From positions 1 through 60,515 of the forward strand of contig DASYCE010000022.1 in the NCBI GenBank assembly GCA_036500345.1: a stretch of DNA of 60,515 bases. Direction: 5' to 3'. This stretch comes from Gemmatimonadales bacterium (GTDB lineage Bacteria; Gemmatimonadota; Gemmatimonadetes; Gemmatimonadales; GWC2-71-9). The notes beneath the pieces were generated by a model. It worked only from the letters and a program-made list of their open reading frames with translations. It had not been told where the DNA came from and ran no database searches. The position numbers and the translations under genes are program-made. Of the stretch, positions 18,966 through 28,404 are shown piece by piece. The stretch's first letter is position 1, and each line of letters begins with the position of its first letter.

Positions 18966-20375
18966 ATGAAGTCGAGTGGCTCGCTCGTCATTCTCGCAAT
19001 CACATCGCTCGCCTCGGCAGCTCTCGCCGCCCCTGCGTCCGCGCAGAACACGCTCGATGCATCGACGCAGACAGCGATCGATTCGGCCGCGCACGACGTC
19101 CTGACGCGCACTGGCGCGCCGAGTGCCTCGATCGCAGTGGTTCGGAACGGAGAGATCGTCTTCGCGCAGGCGTACGGCTCGGCGCGGCTTGAACCGGCGC
19201 TCGCGGCAAGTCCGACGATGCGATACAGCATCGGGTCGGTCAGCAAGCAATTCACCGCGACCGCGATCCTCCTCCTTGCCGAGCGGGGAAAGTTGTCGCT
19301 CGACGACAAGGTCGGCCGCTGGCTACCCGATCTGACGCGCGCCAACGAGGTGACCGTGCGACAGGTCCTCTCGATGACCTCGGGCTACGAGGATTTCTGG
19401 CCGCAGGACTATGTCATGCCCCCGATGCTGAAGCCCACGACCGCGCGCGCGATCGCGGATGGGTGGGCAAGGAAGCCACTCGACTTTGACCCGGGGACAC
19501 GGTGGCAGTACAGCAACACCAACTACGTCCTCGCCGGAATGATCATCGAGAAGATCACCGGTACATCACTGGTGGATTTTCTCCGCAAGGAAGTCTTCAC
19601 GCCGCTGCACATGGAGTCCGTCGTCATCACCGACGACGCCGGTCTCGGTCCCGCTGATCCGGATCGGTATCTGCGTTATGCGCTGGGGCCGGTGCGCCCG
19701 GCGCCGAAGGAAGGGCGGGGATGGATGTTCGCTGCCGGTGAATTGGCGATGACCGCGAGCGACCTCGCACGCTGGGACATGTCGGTGATCAACCAGGCCA
19801 TTCTCAAGCCCGCGTCGTATCGCGCCCAGCAGACCACGGTCCTTCTCGCCAACGGAACGAGCACCGGCTACGGTCTCGGCGTGGATGTTGGCCTGGCGAA
19901 CGGGCACCGACTCATCTCCCACAGCGGCGAAGTCTCCGGTTTCACTGCCGAAAACAATATCTACCCCGATGATCGCGCGGCGATCGTGGTCCTCACCAAC
20001 CTCGATGCAACCGGCGCGTCAGGACAGATTGCGAATCGGATCGCCGACGTCCTCTTCACCGCCGTTGATCGTGACGCCGAGCGGGCGACGGCGCAGGCGC
20101 GGCGAATCTTCGATGGTCTGCAGCACGGAACGATCGACCGATCGCTCTTCACCGACAACGCCAATGCCTATTTCAGCACGCAGGCCGTGGCAGATTTCGA
20201 GTCGAGTCTCGGGCCGCTCGGTGCGCCGACGACCTTCTCCCCCGGGGGGCAATCGCTTCGCGGCGGGATGACGTATCGGTCGTTCCGGATTCGCGCGGGA
20301 AATCGGAACATGGTGGTTTCGACATTCACCATGCCCGACGGCAAGCTGGAGCAGTATCAGATCGCGGGACAGTAG
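18966..20375 (+). CDS. Secreted serine hydrolase (class C beta-lactamase/DD-peptidase-like)
   Basis: A 469-residue exported enzyme. The chosen ATG (18966) has GGAG upstream and starts a signal peptide (MKSSGSLVILAITSLASAAL, then APASAQ). The catalytic SxxK is in IGSVSKQFTATA, the YxN motif is YSNTNY and the third motif is HSGEVSGF. These fit the beta-lactamase fold used by esterases, DD-carboxypeptidases and AmpC enzymes. A C-terminal ~100-residue domain follows the catalytic part. Nothing indicates antibiotic resistance specifically; a peptidase or esterase role is at least as likely. Confidence 0.9.
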   Translation: MKSSGSLVILAITSLASAALAAPASAQNTLDASTQTAIDSAAHDVLTRTGAPSASIAVVRNGEIVFAQAYGSARLEPALAASPTMRYSIGSVSKQFTATAILLLAERGKLSLDDKVGRWLPDLTRANEVTVRQVLSMTSGYEDFWPQDYVMPPMLKPTTARAIADGWARKPLDFDPGTRWQYSNTNYVLAGMIIEKITGTSLVDFLRKEVFTPLHMESVVITDDAGLGPADPDRYLRYALGPVRPAPKEGRGWMFAAGELAMTASDLARWDMSVINQAILKPASYRAQQTTVLLANGTSTGYGLGVDVGLANGHRLISHSGEVSGFTAENNIYPDDRAAIVVLTNLDATGASGQIANRIADVLFTAVDRDAERATAQARRIFDGLQHGTIDRSLFTDNANAYFSTQAVADFESSLGPLGAPTTFSPGGQSLRGGMTYRSFRIRAGNRNMVVSTFTMPDGKLEQYQIAGQ

Positions 20376-20402
20376 CGGGGGCAGCGCGACTGAACGATCC
20401 GG

Positions 20403-20879
20403 TCACGCCGCAGTCGCGGGACGCGAACTCGTTCGCGGGACCGGTCGCCGCACCTGGTCGAGTGCACTGGTCTGCAGCTGTTCGACCAGCCGCGCCATGT
20501 CGGACTCGGTCACGATGCCGACGAGGTAGCCGTCGTCCACCACCGGGAGGCATCCCACGCGCCTGGCGCGCATCAGCGCCGCGGCTTCCTGCACCGGCGC
20601 GTCGGGGGCGATCGAAATCACATCCCGCTTCATGATTCGCTCGACGTCCGACATCGCGAGATGCTGGCGCCGTTCGGCCGCCGCGACCGTGAACGCCAGG
20701 GTCGAGACGGCGGCGCTCATCAGATCACGATGACTCACGATGCCGACGATCTGCCCATCGTTTCCCACCACCGGGACATGCCGGATATGATGCCACTGCA
20801 TGACCTCCTCCACCAGGAGGAGCTGCTTGTCGGCGCGGATGGTCACGACAGGGGTAGTCATCAGGTCATAGACGCGCAC
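20403..20879 (-). CDS. Tandem CBS-domain protein
   Basis: A ~158-residue protein consisting of two CBS domains, which bind adenine nucleotides and act as energy or signal sensors. The first begins VYDLMTTPVVTI and the second MSDVERIMKRDVISIAPDAPV; each ends in the typical VGIVSHRDLM or VGIVTESDMA strand-helix. I choose the GTG at 20879, which has GGAG five bases upstream; another GTG at 20885 overlaps that GGAG. There is no fused partner domain, so the regulated target is unknown. It is convergent with the serine hydrolase. Confidence 0.88.
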   Translation of the reverse strand: MRVYDLMTTPVVTIRADKQLLLVEEVMQWHHIRHVPVVGNDGQIVGIVSHRDLMSAAVSTLAFTVAAAERRQHLAMSDVERIMKRDVISIAPDAPVQEAAALMRARRVGCLPVVDDGYLVGIVTESDMARLVEQLQTSALDQVRRPVPRTSSRPATAA

Positions 20880-21013
20880 GGGCACTCCAGATCAGTTTCA
20901 GGGGACACCGAACGATCCGGCGATTATCGGTTGGGTTGAACGGAGTATGACCGCGCCGATGCGGATCGTCTCGGGGTGCAACTCTTTTTCGACGATGCGC
21001 GTCAGACTTGTTC

Positions 21014-23614
21014 ATGAACCGCCGCTCGACGCGCATCGTGACCGCACTGCCAGCATTTCTTGCCGTCATCGCTGTTCCGGTCCGGTGCGTCGGCCAGAGA
21101 GCGCAGACCGCGGCGGTCGGGGTGGTCACCGCTGGAACGTCGGGCTCTCCGGTTCGCGAAGTCCGGGCGATCCGGGCCGAGACGGCACCGGTGATCGACG
21201 GTCGCGCCGACGATGCAGTGTGGCAACGTGCACCGGAGATCACCGGCTTTCGCGTGTTTCGGCCGGTGGAGAACGGTGATCCGCACTTTCGGACAATGGC
21301 GAAGGTCGCCTACGACGCGCACTACCTCTACGTCTTCGTGCGCGCCTTCGACGCGCACCCCGACAGTATCGTCGGCCTGATGGCTCGGCGCGATGCGATG
21401 ACTCCATCGGATCTGATCACCGTCTACATCGATTCGTATCACGACCGCCGGTCCGGGTACGAGTTCGACGTCAATCCGGCCGGCGTCAAGACGGATGCGG
21501 CGATCTATCAGGACGGGAATGAAGACATGGCGTGGGACGGCATCTGGGATGTCGCCACCCGGGTCGATTCACTGGGGTGGACGGCGGAGTTCCGGTTCCG
21601 GCTGTCGCAGCTCCGTCACGCGGCCAAAGCGGAGACACAGTTCGGGTTCACCCTCGCGAGGACGGTCGAGCGGACCGGCGAACAATCGAGTTGGCCATTG
21701 TACCGCGTCTCGGCACCGGGACTCGCGTCGCAATTCGGCGAGCTCGCAGGGCTCGACTCCCTGGCGTCGCCGCGGCGCATCGAACTGGCGCCGTACTTCG
21801 TGACCCGCAACGTCACGCAGGCGACGACCGGTGGACCCGGGAGGAGCCAGCAGCTTTCAGGAGGCGCTGACTTCAAGGTCGCGGTCGCCTCCAACCTCAC
21901 CATGACCGGCACCATCAATCCGGATTTCGGTCAGGTCGAGGCCGATCCCTCGGTCCTCAATCTCTCGGCGTTTGAAACGTTCTTTCCCGAGCAGCGTCCC
22001 TTCTTCGTCGAAGGCAACGGGCTGTTTCAGTTCAACGTCAATTGCAGTCAGGTGAACTGCAACAACGAGAATCTGTTCTACTCGCGGCGTATCGGCCGCG
22101 CGCCGCAGTTGTCATCTCTGTACGGCGATACCACGTCCCCCACGGCGACCACGATTCTCGGCGCCGGCAAGCTCACTGGCCAGCTGGCGAGCGGATTGTC
22201 GATCGGTGCCATCGACGCCGTGACGCAACGCGAGGCCGGAGCCGGAAACGCCACGATCGAGCCGGCGACCAATTATGCGGTGCTTCGCGCCACCCAGGAC
22301 CTGGACGGCGGCGCCAGCGGCTTCGGGTTCATGTTCACCGGCGTGAATCGAACCCTTGATCACTGGTCGAGCGCTGACCTGCACAGCGATGCGTACGTCG
22401 GCGCCCTCGATTTCCGGCATCAGTTCGCCGGGCGCCGTTTCCAGCTCACCGGTTCGCTCGATCTCTCCCGCGTCGACGGCAGTCGCTCGGCGATCGCCCA
22501 GACGCAGCTCGATCCGGTCCATTTCTATCAGCGACCCGGCGGTCCGCTGACATTCGATTCCACGCGGACGTCGATGACCGGTGATGCCGAAGAGATCAAG
22601 CTCGCCAAGATCGCCGGTACGCACACCGACTTCGAAACGAGCTACCTCCGCCGCTCGCCGGGGTTCGAGATCAACGACCTCGGCTTCCTCCTGCAGGCCG
22701 ATCAACAGAGCTGGAACAACTGGTTCGGCATTTTCGTCAACAGACCGAACGCGGTGTTCAACCGGCTGCAATGGAACCTCAATTGGTGGCAGTGGTGGTC
22801 GGCCGCGGGATTGCCGACGGAGCGCGCCGCCAACACCAACGTGCACATCCAGTTCATCAATCACTGGTGGTTGCGCACCGGCGGGACCCTTGGCCAGCTC
22901 GGCGCCACCTGGTGCGACCGGTGTGCACGCGGTGGGCCGGCGATCCGGCAGGATCCCTACGTCGCACCGTGGTGGACGATCCAGGGCGACGACCGGCACC
23001 GGATCATCCCGTCGATCAACGGCAATTACTTCCGGGGAGACGCGGGCCGGAACAGCACCCTGAACATCAGCCCGCAAGTCACGGTGAATGCATCCACTCG
23101 ACTCTCGGCGTCGCTGGGTGCGTCGATCGCCAGGAACATTAGCGACAACCAGTGGTACAACAACGTGACCGATTCGGCCGGAACGGTGCACTACACCTTT
23201 GCGCACCTCGACCAGCGCACGGTGTCGCTGACGGCCAATCTGAGTTATGCCGTCAGCACGGTCCTTTCAATTCAGTGGTATCTCGCGCCGTTTGTGAGCC
23301 GCGGCACGTACTCCAACGTCCGGGAACTGGCGAATCCTGCCGCGGCGGCGTATGACGCGCGCTACCGCCCGTACGGCGATACAACCGTGACCAACAATCC
23401 CGGTGGCGTCGATTCCCGGCAGTTCAACTCGAACTTCGTGGTTCGGTGGGAGTACCGGCCAGGATCGACGATTTTCCTCGTCTGGACGCAGGGGAGGAAC
23501 GCCTTCGACCCGGTGGCCAATCCGCGGGGACTCTCCGGCGACTTCGACAACCTCCTCCATCTCCCTCCCGATAACACCTTTCTCGTCAAGGTCTCCTACT
23601 GGCTCAATCGTTGA
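21014..23614 (+). CDS. DUF5916 outer-membrane protein with CBM9-like domain
   Basis: An 866-residue exported protein. After a signal peptide ending near CVGQRAQ come a CBM9-like carbohydrate-binding domain (about residues 50-230; DGRADDAVWQRAPEITGF, DLITVYIDSYHDRRSGYEFDVNPAGVK) and a long DUF5916 beta-rich region expected to be an outer-membrane barrel. The motif NPDFGQVEADPSVLNLSAFE and FFPEQRPFFVEG are hallmarks of this family. The protein ends in an amphipathic strand, FLVKVSYWLNR. Family function is not established; glycan binding or uptake is a guess. A TTG six bases upstream is a less likely start. Confidence 0.87.
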   Translation: MNRRSTRIVTALPAFLAVIAVPVRCVGQRAQTAAVGVVTAGTSGSPVREVRAIRAETAPVIDGRADDAVWQRAPEITGFRVFRPVENGDPHFRTMAKVAYDAHYLYVFVRAFDAHPDSIVGLMARRDAMTPSDLITVYIDSYHDRRSGYEFDVNPAGVKTDAAIYQDGNEDMAWDGIWDVATRVDSLGWTAEFRFRLSQLRHAAKAETQFGFTLARTVERTGEQSSWPLYRVSAPGLASQFGELAGLDSLASPRRIELAPYFVTRNVTQATTGGPGRSQQLSGGADFKVAVASNLTMTGTINPDFGQVEADPSVLNLSAFETFFPEQRPFFVEGNGLFQFNVNCSQVNCNNENLFYSRRIGRAPQLSSLYGDTTSPTATTILGAGKLTGQLASGLSIGAIDAVTQREAGAGNATIEPATNYAVLRATQDLDGGASGFGFMFTGVNRTLDHWSSADLHSDAYVGALDFRHQFAGRRFQLTGSLDLSRVDGSRSAIAQTQLDPVHFYQRPGGPLTFDSTRTSMTGDAEEIKLAKIAGTHTDFETSYLRRSPGFEINDLGFLLQADQQSWNNWFGIFVNRPNAVFNRLQWNLNWWQWWSAAGLPTERAANTNVHIQFINHWWLRTGGTLGQLGATWCDRCARGGPAIRQDPYVAPWWTIQGDDRHRIIPSINGNYFRGDAGRNSTLNISPQVTVNASTRLSASLGASIARNISDNQWYNNVTDSAGTVHYTFAHLDQRTVSLTANLSYAVSTVLSIQWYLAPFVSRGTYSNVRELANPAAAAYDARYRPYGDTTVTNNPGGVDSRQFNSNFVVRWEYRPGSTIFLVWTQGRNAFDPVANPRGLSGDFDNLLHLPPDNTFLVKVSYWLNR

Positions 23615-23638
23615 GCCCCGGCGCCGCCCGGTTACTTT
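23611..23638 (+). promoter_or_regulatory. Possible leaderless promoter for PPi-phosphofructokinase
   Basis: TTGAGC (23611-23616, overlapping the upstream stop codon) and TACTTT (23633-23638) are separated by 16 bases. The -10-like box is six bases before the ATG, which would put the transcript start on the start codon. No Shine-Dalgarno is seen. Confidence 0.42.
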
Positions 23639-23644
23639 CTCGGA

Positions 23645-24874
23645 ATGCCGCCGCGTACGGTCGGGATCCTCACCGCAGGTGGTCTGGCGCCCTGCCTGTC
23701 GTCGGCGATTGGCGCGCTGATCCAGCGCTACACCGTCGCCGCCCCCGGCGCGGGAATCACCTGCTATGTCAACGGTTACCAAGGGCTGCTCACCGGCAAG
23801 CGGATCGACGTGACCCCTGCGGTGCGCGCCGCGGCCAATCGCCTCCACCATTTCGGCGGCTCGCCGATCGGCAACAGTCGCGTCAAGTTGACCAACATCG
23901 AGGATTGTCTTCGCCGCGGGTTGATCAAGGAGGGCGATGACCCGCAGGACGTCGCCGCGGCGCAGCTGATGCGTGACCAGGTCGACATCCTTCACACCAT
24001 CGGCGGCGACGATACCAACACCGCCGCCGCGACGCTGGCATCCTTCCTCGCCGACCGCGGCCATCGTCTCACGGTCGTCGGCCTTCCCAAGACCGTCGAC
24101 AACGATGTCTATCCGGTGCGACAAAGCCTCGGCGCGGCGACCGCCGCAGAGCAGGGGGCTCGATTCTTCGCCAATGTCGTGGCCGAGCAGAGCGCCAATC
24201 CGCGGATGCTGATCGTCCACGAAGTGATGGGCCGGGATTGTGGCTGGCTGACAGCCGCGACCGCGCGCGCGTATCGCCGGCAGCTGGCTGATCGCGAGTT
24301 TCTCCCGGAACTCGGATTGTCCCGGCAGAAATACGACATTCACGGCGTCTATCTCCCCGAAATGGCGATCGATTTCGCCGCGGAGTCGAGCCGCCTTCGC
24401 GCCGTGATGGACCGCCATGATTGCGTCAACCTCTTCATCGCAGAAGGTGCGGGAGTCGGGAGCATCGTCCGGGAGCTCGAGTCGGCCGGCGACACGGTGC
24501 CGCGCGATGCGTTCGGCCACGTCAAGCTCGATGCCATCAATCCCGGCGCATGGTTCGCCAAGCACTTCGCGGCGAGGCTCGGCGCCGAGAAGACCCTGGT
24601 GCAGAAGAGCGGGTACTTCGCGCGCGCGGCCGCGCCGAACACCGAGGATCTCGAGCTGATCCGCCGCACCGCTGACCGTGCGGTCGAGTGCGCCCTCGGC
24701 GGTGTCTCCGGCGTCGTCGGCGAAGACGAGGATCGCGGCGGCGCACTCCGCGCCATCGAGTTTGAGCGGATTCGCGGGGGCAAGCCGTTCGATCTCCGCA
24801 CCGGATGGTGGCGCGAGCTCCTCGACGCCGTCGGGCAACCTCCGGCACACGCAGCCGCCAGCATTCCCGCTTGA
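23645..24874 (+). CDS. Pyrophosphate-dependent 6-phosphofructokinase
   Basis: Converts fructose 6-phosphate and PPi to fructose 1,6-bisphosphate and Pi, reversibly, in the cytoplasm. The 409-residue length and the motifs GGDDTNT (Asp after GGD typical of PPi use), GLPKTVDNDVYPV (PKTVDND, with Lys diagnostic of PPi-PFK) and MLIVHEVMGRDCGWLTAATARAYR place it in the long non-ATP group. The N-terminal nucleotide loop is TAGGLAPCLSSAIG. It allows glycolysis or gluconeogenesis without ATP cost. The 3' end overlaps the possible TTG start of the following membrane-protein gene. Confidence 0.93.
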   Translation: MPPRTVGILTAGGLAPCLSSAIGALIQRYTVAAPGAGITCYVNGYQGLLTGKRIDVTPAVRAAANRLHHFGGSPIGNSRVKLTNIEDCLRRGLIKEGDDPQDVAAAQLMRDQVDILHTIGGDDTNTAAATLASFLADRGHRLTVVGLPKTVDNDVYPVRQSLGAATAAEQGARFFANVVAEQSANPRMLIVHEVMGRDCGWLTAATARAYRRQLADREFLPELGLSRQKYDIHGVYLPEMAIDFAAESSRLRAVMDRHDCVNLFIAEGAGVGSIVRELESAGDTVPRDAFGHVKLDAINPGAWFAKHFAARLGAEKTLVQKSGYFARAAAPNTEDLELIRRTADRAVECALGGVSGVVGEDEDRGGALRAIEFERIRGGKPFDLRTGWWRELLDAVGQPPAHAAASIPA

Positions 24875-26022
24875 ACGATTCCCGTCCGACATGGCGGAGC
24901 CGATGCATCCCCGGGATCGCCGGGGCAATCACGCTCCTCTGGCTGTCGGTGTCGCACACCGGTGATTTCCACGTCTACTGGCTGGCTGGTCGCGCGCTCC
25001 GCAGCGGCTGGGCCGCGGTGTACCAGATCAGCGGCCTCACGCCGTTCAAGTACCATCCGGCTTTTGCACTGGTGTTCGCGCCGTTCGGATGGTTGTCGGA
25101 GCCGGCAGCCCGCATCGTCTGGGCCGCGCTCAACGCCGCGATGGTGGTCGACGCGCAACGACGATGGCGTGCACGCTGGACTCTCGATGATGTGGCGATC
25201 GGTCTCGGATACATCTGCGTGGGGCACGCGTTGTTCTGGCAGTATCAGTTCGGCAACGTCACCTTCGCGATGCTGTGGCTCTGGACCGTGGCGCTCACCT
25301 CGCCACGACGCTGGGTCGAGGCCGGGTGCTACGCTATCCTCATCGCCCTCAAGCCGTTCTGGATCGCATTGATCGTTCCGTGGATCCTGTTGCGGCGGTG
25401 GCAGTTGCTCGGGCGCGTCGTGGCGGCGCTCATTGCCATTTCCGCGGTACCGGTAATCCTCGGACCTGCTTCCCTCGTGACCGCGTATCGGCGATGGATC
25501 GAGACCTTTGCCGATCCGCTGCATGCCCACAACTATCCCAAGAACGACAATCAGTCATGGTTCGGATTTCTCTACCGCCACCGTGAGCTGGTGCATGATC
25601 ACGTCACGTTGTGGTGGATCATCGGATGCACGCTGGCAGGAGTCCTCTGGCTCGCCTTCTGGCGACGGCTCTGGCGTGCTCCGCTTGCGCGGCGCGACTG
25701 GTGGATCGTCGAAGCGTCGTTGATCCCGTTCATCCTCTGGACCTCGCCGCTCAGCTGGATCCACCATCAGATCCTCCTGTGGCCACTGCTCGCGCTGGCG
25801 TGGAAGCTCGGCCGGCACGAACCGGCCGCACGCGCCGTCTTTGTTCTGTCGCTGATCGTATTGACGGTCCTGAGTCAGAGCATCATCGGGCGACCGGCGA
25901 CGCTTGTCGTCCTGACGTGGGGGATTCCGCTGATGGCATTTCCGCTGCTGACCTGGTGGGGCGGGGCGCGTGTCGCACCCGGCGGGTCATTTCTTCAGGA
26001 TCAGGAGCAGCGGATCGCGTAG
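24871..26022 (+). CDS. GT87/DUF2029-like membrane glycosyltransferase
   Basis: A ~383-residue polytopic membrane protein with about 8-10 hydrophobic segments. The motif FKYHPAFALVFAPFGWL and the early acidic GDFHVYWLAGRAL resemble the polyprenol-phosphate-mannose-dependent alpha-mannosyltransferases (GT87). It probably transfers a sugar to an envelope glycan from a lipid-linked donor. The proposed TTG start (24871) overlaps the kinase stop (TTGA), and the open frame extends further upstream. The 3' end overlaps the convergent AsmA-like gene by 36 bases. Confidence 0.72.
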   Translation: MNDSRPTWRSRCIPGIAGAITLLWLSVSHTGDFHVYWLAGRALRSGWAAVYQISGLTPFKYHPAFALVFAPFGWLSEPAARIVWAALNAAMVVDAQRRWRARWTLDDVAIGLGYICVGHALFWQYQFGNVTFAMLWLWTVALTSPRRWVEAGCYAILIALKPFWIALIVPWILLRRWQLLGRVVAALIAISAVPVILGPASLVTAYRRWIETFADPLHAHNYPKNDNQSWFGFLYRHRELVHDHVTLWWIIGCTLAGVLWLAFWRRLWRAPLARRDWWIVEASLIPFILWTSPLSWIHHQILLWPLLALAWKLGRHEPAARAVFVLSLIVLTVLSQSIIGRPATLVVLTWGIPLMAFPLLTWWGGARVAPGGSFLQDQEQRIA

Positions 26023-28194
26023 TTGAAACCAGATGAACTGCGGCAGCGTTTCGGTCGCCACCCATTGGTGGGTGATACTGGCATCGATCGGCCCGCGACT
26101 CTTCGAGGTGTCATTGCTGCCGCGGATGCCGAACGCGTTCGCGGCAAATTTCGCGAACTTGCGCTTGAGACTCCCCACCATGCTCGAGTCGGTGCGCGCG
26201 ACGCCCGGCAGGTCGACGTGCAGATCGTGCCAGCGTGGCACCAACTTGCCGACCGCGCGGCCCTGCTGCACCGTGGCATTCCACTCCGCTCCGGCGAACG
26301 TCCCGCTGGTAAACCGCATGCCGACCGAGTTGGCGAGAAACGAATTCATCGCGCGGGGATCCATCGCGCCAAGCGACCCGTGCCATTCCATCGCGAAGTC
26401 GGGCGCCAGGAGCGGGACGTCCCATTCCGCCTGCAGTCGTCCCGCCCCCATCAGGTTCGCCTCTGCGTTCAACCGGAATGGCGTGCGCGCCGTCATCCGG
26501 GCCGGCTCGGTGCTGAAGTTGTAGCCGTGAATGACCGCCTTGGAGAAGGCGAGCACGCCGGCCCGCGGTGCGCCGATGCCGATTTCACGGTAGGTGATCT
26601 CGCCGTCGCCGATGGTCGTATCAATCGACACGTCGACGCGGGAGTCGCGGAGCACCTGCTGAGGCGACCGGCGGACGATATCGGGCGCGGGATCCTCCGG
26701 CTTGTTGCGGTCCTTGAGGACGTCGACAATGGCGCCATGAATCTCGAGGCGTCGAGCCCGAAGCGCGCCACGCTGCAGGTAGGCCGGCAGGTCGATCCCC
26801 GTCGCCACCGCGTGTGCAAAGGTGACGCTCAAGCGGGACTTCTGGTACCGCATCCGGCGCTCGAACGCCGAGTCATCCCCTTCCGGTGCTGCATGAACGG
26901 CATCGACGCTGATCGTTGCGGAGCGGGCATTGACCAGAATTTCCGATGCGGAAAGCTTCACCTGCGATTCACGACGCTCGAATCCGTCGACGCGAAGGGT
27001 GACGTCGCCGATCGGATAGGCCGTGCTCCACGCCGAATCAGTCGATCCGAACGCAAGATGGCCGACGGTCAGCCGCCTGGCCGTGGTGACGATGCTGTCG
27101 GGGCGATGCTGCGGCGACACGATCACGGCGACGGATGTCGCGACCAGGGAGTCGAGACGGACGTTGCTACCCGCGGCTCGCAGCGTTTCTTCGAGCGTCG
27201 TCGGTGCCACCGCCCGCAGCAATCGCGTCGGTTCATGCTGCGGTGACACCATCCGAAGTCCGACGGTGTCGATCCGGAGGAGTCCAACGGCCACGTTTCC
27301 CGACAGCAGAAATGGCCGCCACGCAACCCCCGACAGGCGCACGCGCTGGGCTCGGAGGGTGGCGAACCCGAGTGAATCGGCGCGCGTCCCGGCCTCCGGG
27401 GCATACGTCAGCGAATCGAGCCGGCAGGTTCCGTCGTTGAGCGATGCCGAAAAGTGGCGCAGCGCCAGATGCGCCCCGCTCGGCGTGGTACCGCTGAAGC
27501 GGTCGAGCCGGACGTAGACGTTGCGTGAGAAAAGCGGCTGGCGCTTGGCGACCGGCTCATGCGGGTCGATCCGGACGGCATCAAGCTCGGCCGCGAGCGA
27601 ATCGACCGAAAGGGTGGCGTGCTTCCCGCCCGGTTTCGCCATGTCGAACGTGACGTGGACATGGGGAAAGGTCAGTGCGTCAAGCGAAATCGACGGTAGC
27701 GAGGCCGGGAGATCAACCTTCCCCTGAAACTTGAGGAAGTTGGTCGAGGTATCCTGGCTCTCGGATATCGTCGTCGACGGGATTGTCTCGATCGCAAGCG
27801 TCATCGTGTCGCATCCACCGCGGACGGCATGCAGGCCGCGCGCCGCGGTCAGCTGGTCGAGGTCGATCCCGCTGATCAGGCAGCGACGGAAGTCGAGGGT
27901 CAGCCTCGGATGCGGTGATCGCAGCCGTCCATTCACGACGGTATCCGTCGTGACCGTGATGGTGTCGATGGCGATCGTGTGACTCGACTCATCGAAACGG
28001 ATCGTGCTCATCGCGAGGTGATACGCGCTGTCGCTCGACGTGAGGACGTGCGCTTCAACCCAGTTCCGGATCACCGGATCGGCGACCTGAACTGCGGCGC
28101 GGCCCAGGTGCCAGCGGTTCATCCAGACCGCCGCCGCCGCGAGGATAAGACCTCCTGCGGCGACGCCCGCGAAGATCGGTCGTCGTCTTTGCAT
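25987..28194 (-). CDS. AsmA-like envelope protein
   Basis: A ~735-residue protein with one N-terminal membrane anchor (IFAGVAAGGLILAAAAVWM) followed by a long region of alternating beta strands. It contains repeated phrases such as LPSISLDALTFPHVHVTFD and a conserved-looking C-terminal section (MGAGRLQAEWDVPLLAPDF, NSFLANSVGMRFTSGTFAGAEW). This architecture resembles AsmA/DUF748 proteins, which are thought to bridge the periplasm or move lipids to the outer membrane. I recognise the shape, not a named family. Start at 28194 chosen for the basic residues before the anchor; the frame opens at 28251. Confidence 0.68.
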   Translation of the reverse strand: MQRRRPIFAGVAAGGLILAAAAVWMNRWHLGRAAVQVADPVIRNWVEAHVLTSSDSAYHLAMSTIRFDESSHTIAIDTITVTTDTVVNGRLRSPHPRLTLDFRRCLISGIDLDQLTAARGLHAVRGGCDTMTLAIETIPSTTISESQDTSTNFLKFQGKVDLPASLPSISLDALTFPHVHVTFDMAKPGGKHATLSVDSLAAELDAVRIDPHEPVAKRQPLFSRNVYVRLDRFSGTTPSGAHLALRHFSASLNDGTCRLDSLTYAPEAGTRADSLGFATLRAQRVRLSGVAWRPFLLSGNVAVGLLRIDTVGLRMVSPQHEPTRLLRAVAPTTLEETLRAAGSNVRLDSLVATSVAVIVSPQHRPDSIVTTARRLTVGHLAFGSTDSAWSTAYPIGDVTLRVDGFERRESQVKLSASEILVNARSATISVDAVHAAPEGDDSAFERRMRYQKSRLSVTFAHAVATGIDLPAYLQRGALRARRLEIHGAIVDVLKDRNKPEDPAPDIVRRSPQQVLRDSRVDVSIDTTIGDGEITYREIGIGAPRAGVLAFSKAVIHGYNFSTEPARMTARTPFRLNAEANLMGAGRLQAEWDVPLLAPDFAMEWHGSLGAMDPRAMNSFLANSVGMRFTSGTFAGAEWNATVQQGRAVGKLVPRWHDLHVDLPGVARTDSSMVGSLKRKFAKFAANAFGIRGSNDTSKSRGPIDASITHQWVATETLPQFIWFQLRDPLLLILKK

Positions 28195-28404
28195 CGCCCG
28201 TGGAATTGCCCGCTCCCGAGTAGTCCTGAATAGTTGACGCTTGCCGGTCAAAGAAGAGTACCGCTTCGCTGACGCAGATGACTGTGGCGGCTGCCCCTCG
28301 TTCCCGATCGGATTGCCTCCTCCCGCCGGTGGTCCTGCGCGGTCGATGATGAGCTAAAGCTTTATTTGGTATGATGTTATGCAATCAGCGCCGGGTTTTC
28401 GATC

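Noticed and set aside
18966-20375. Antibiotic-resistance beta-lactamase
   Set aside because: The catalytic motifs are shared with esterases and DD-peptidases, and there is no resistance context or mobile element.
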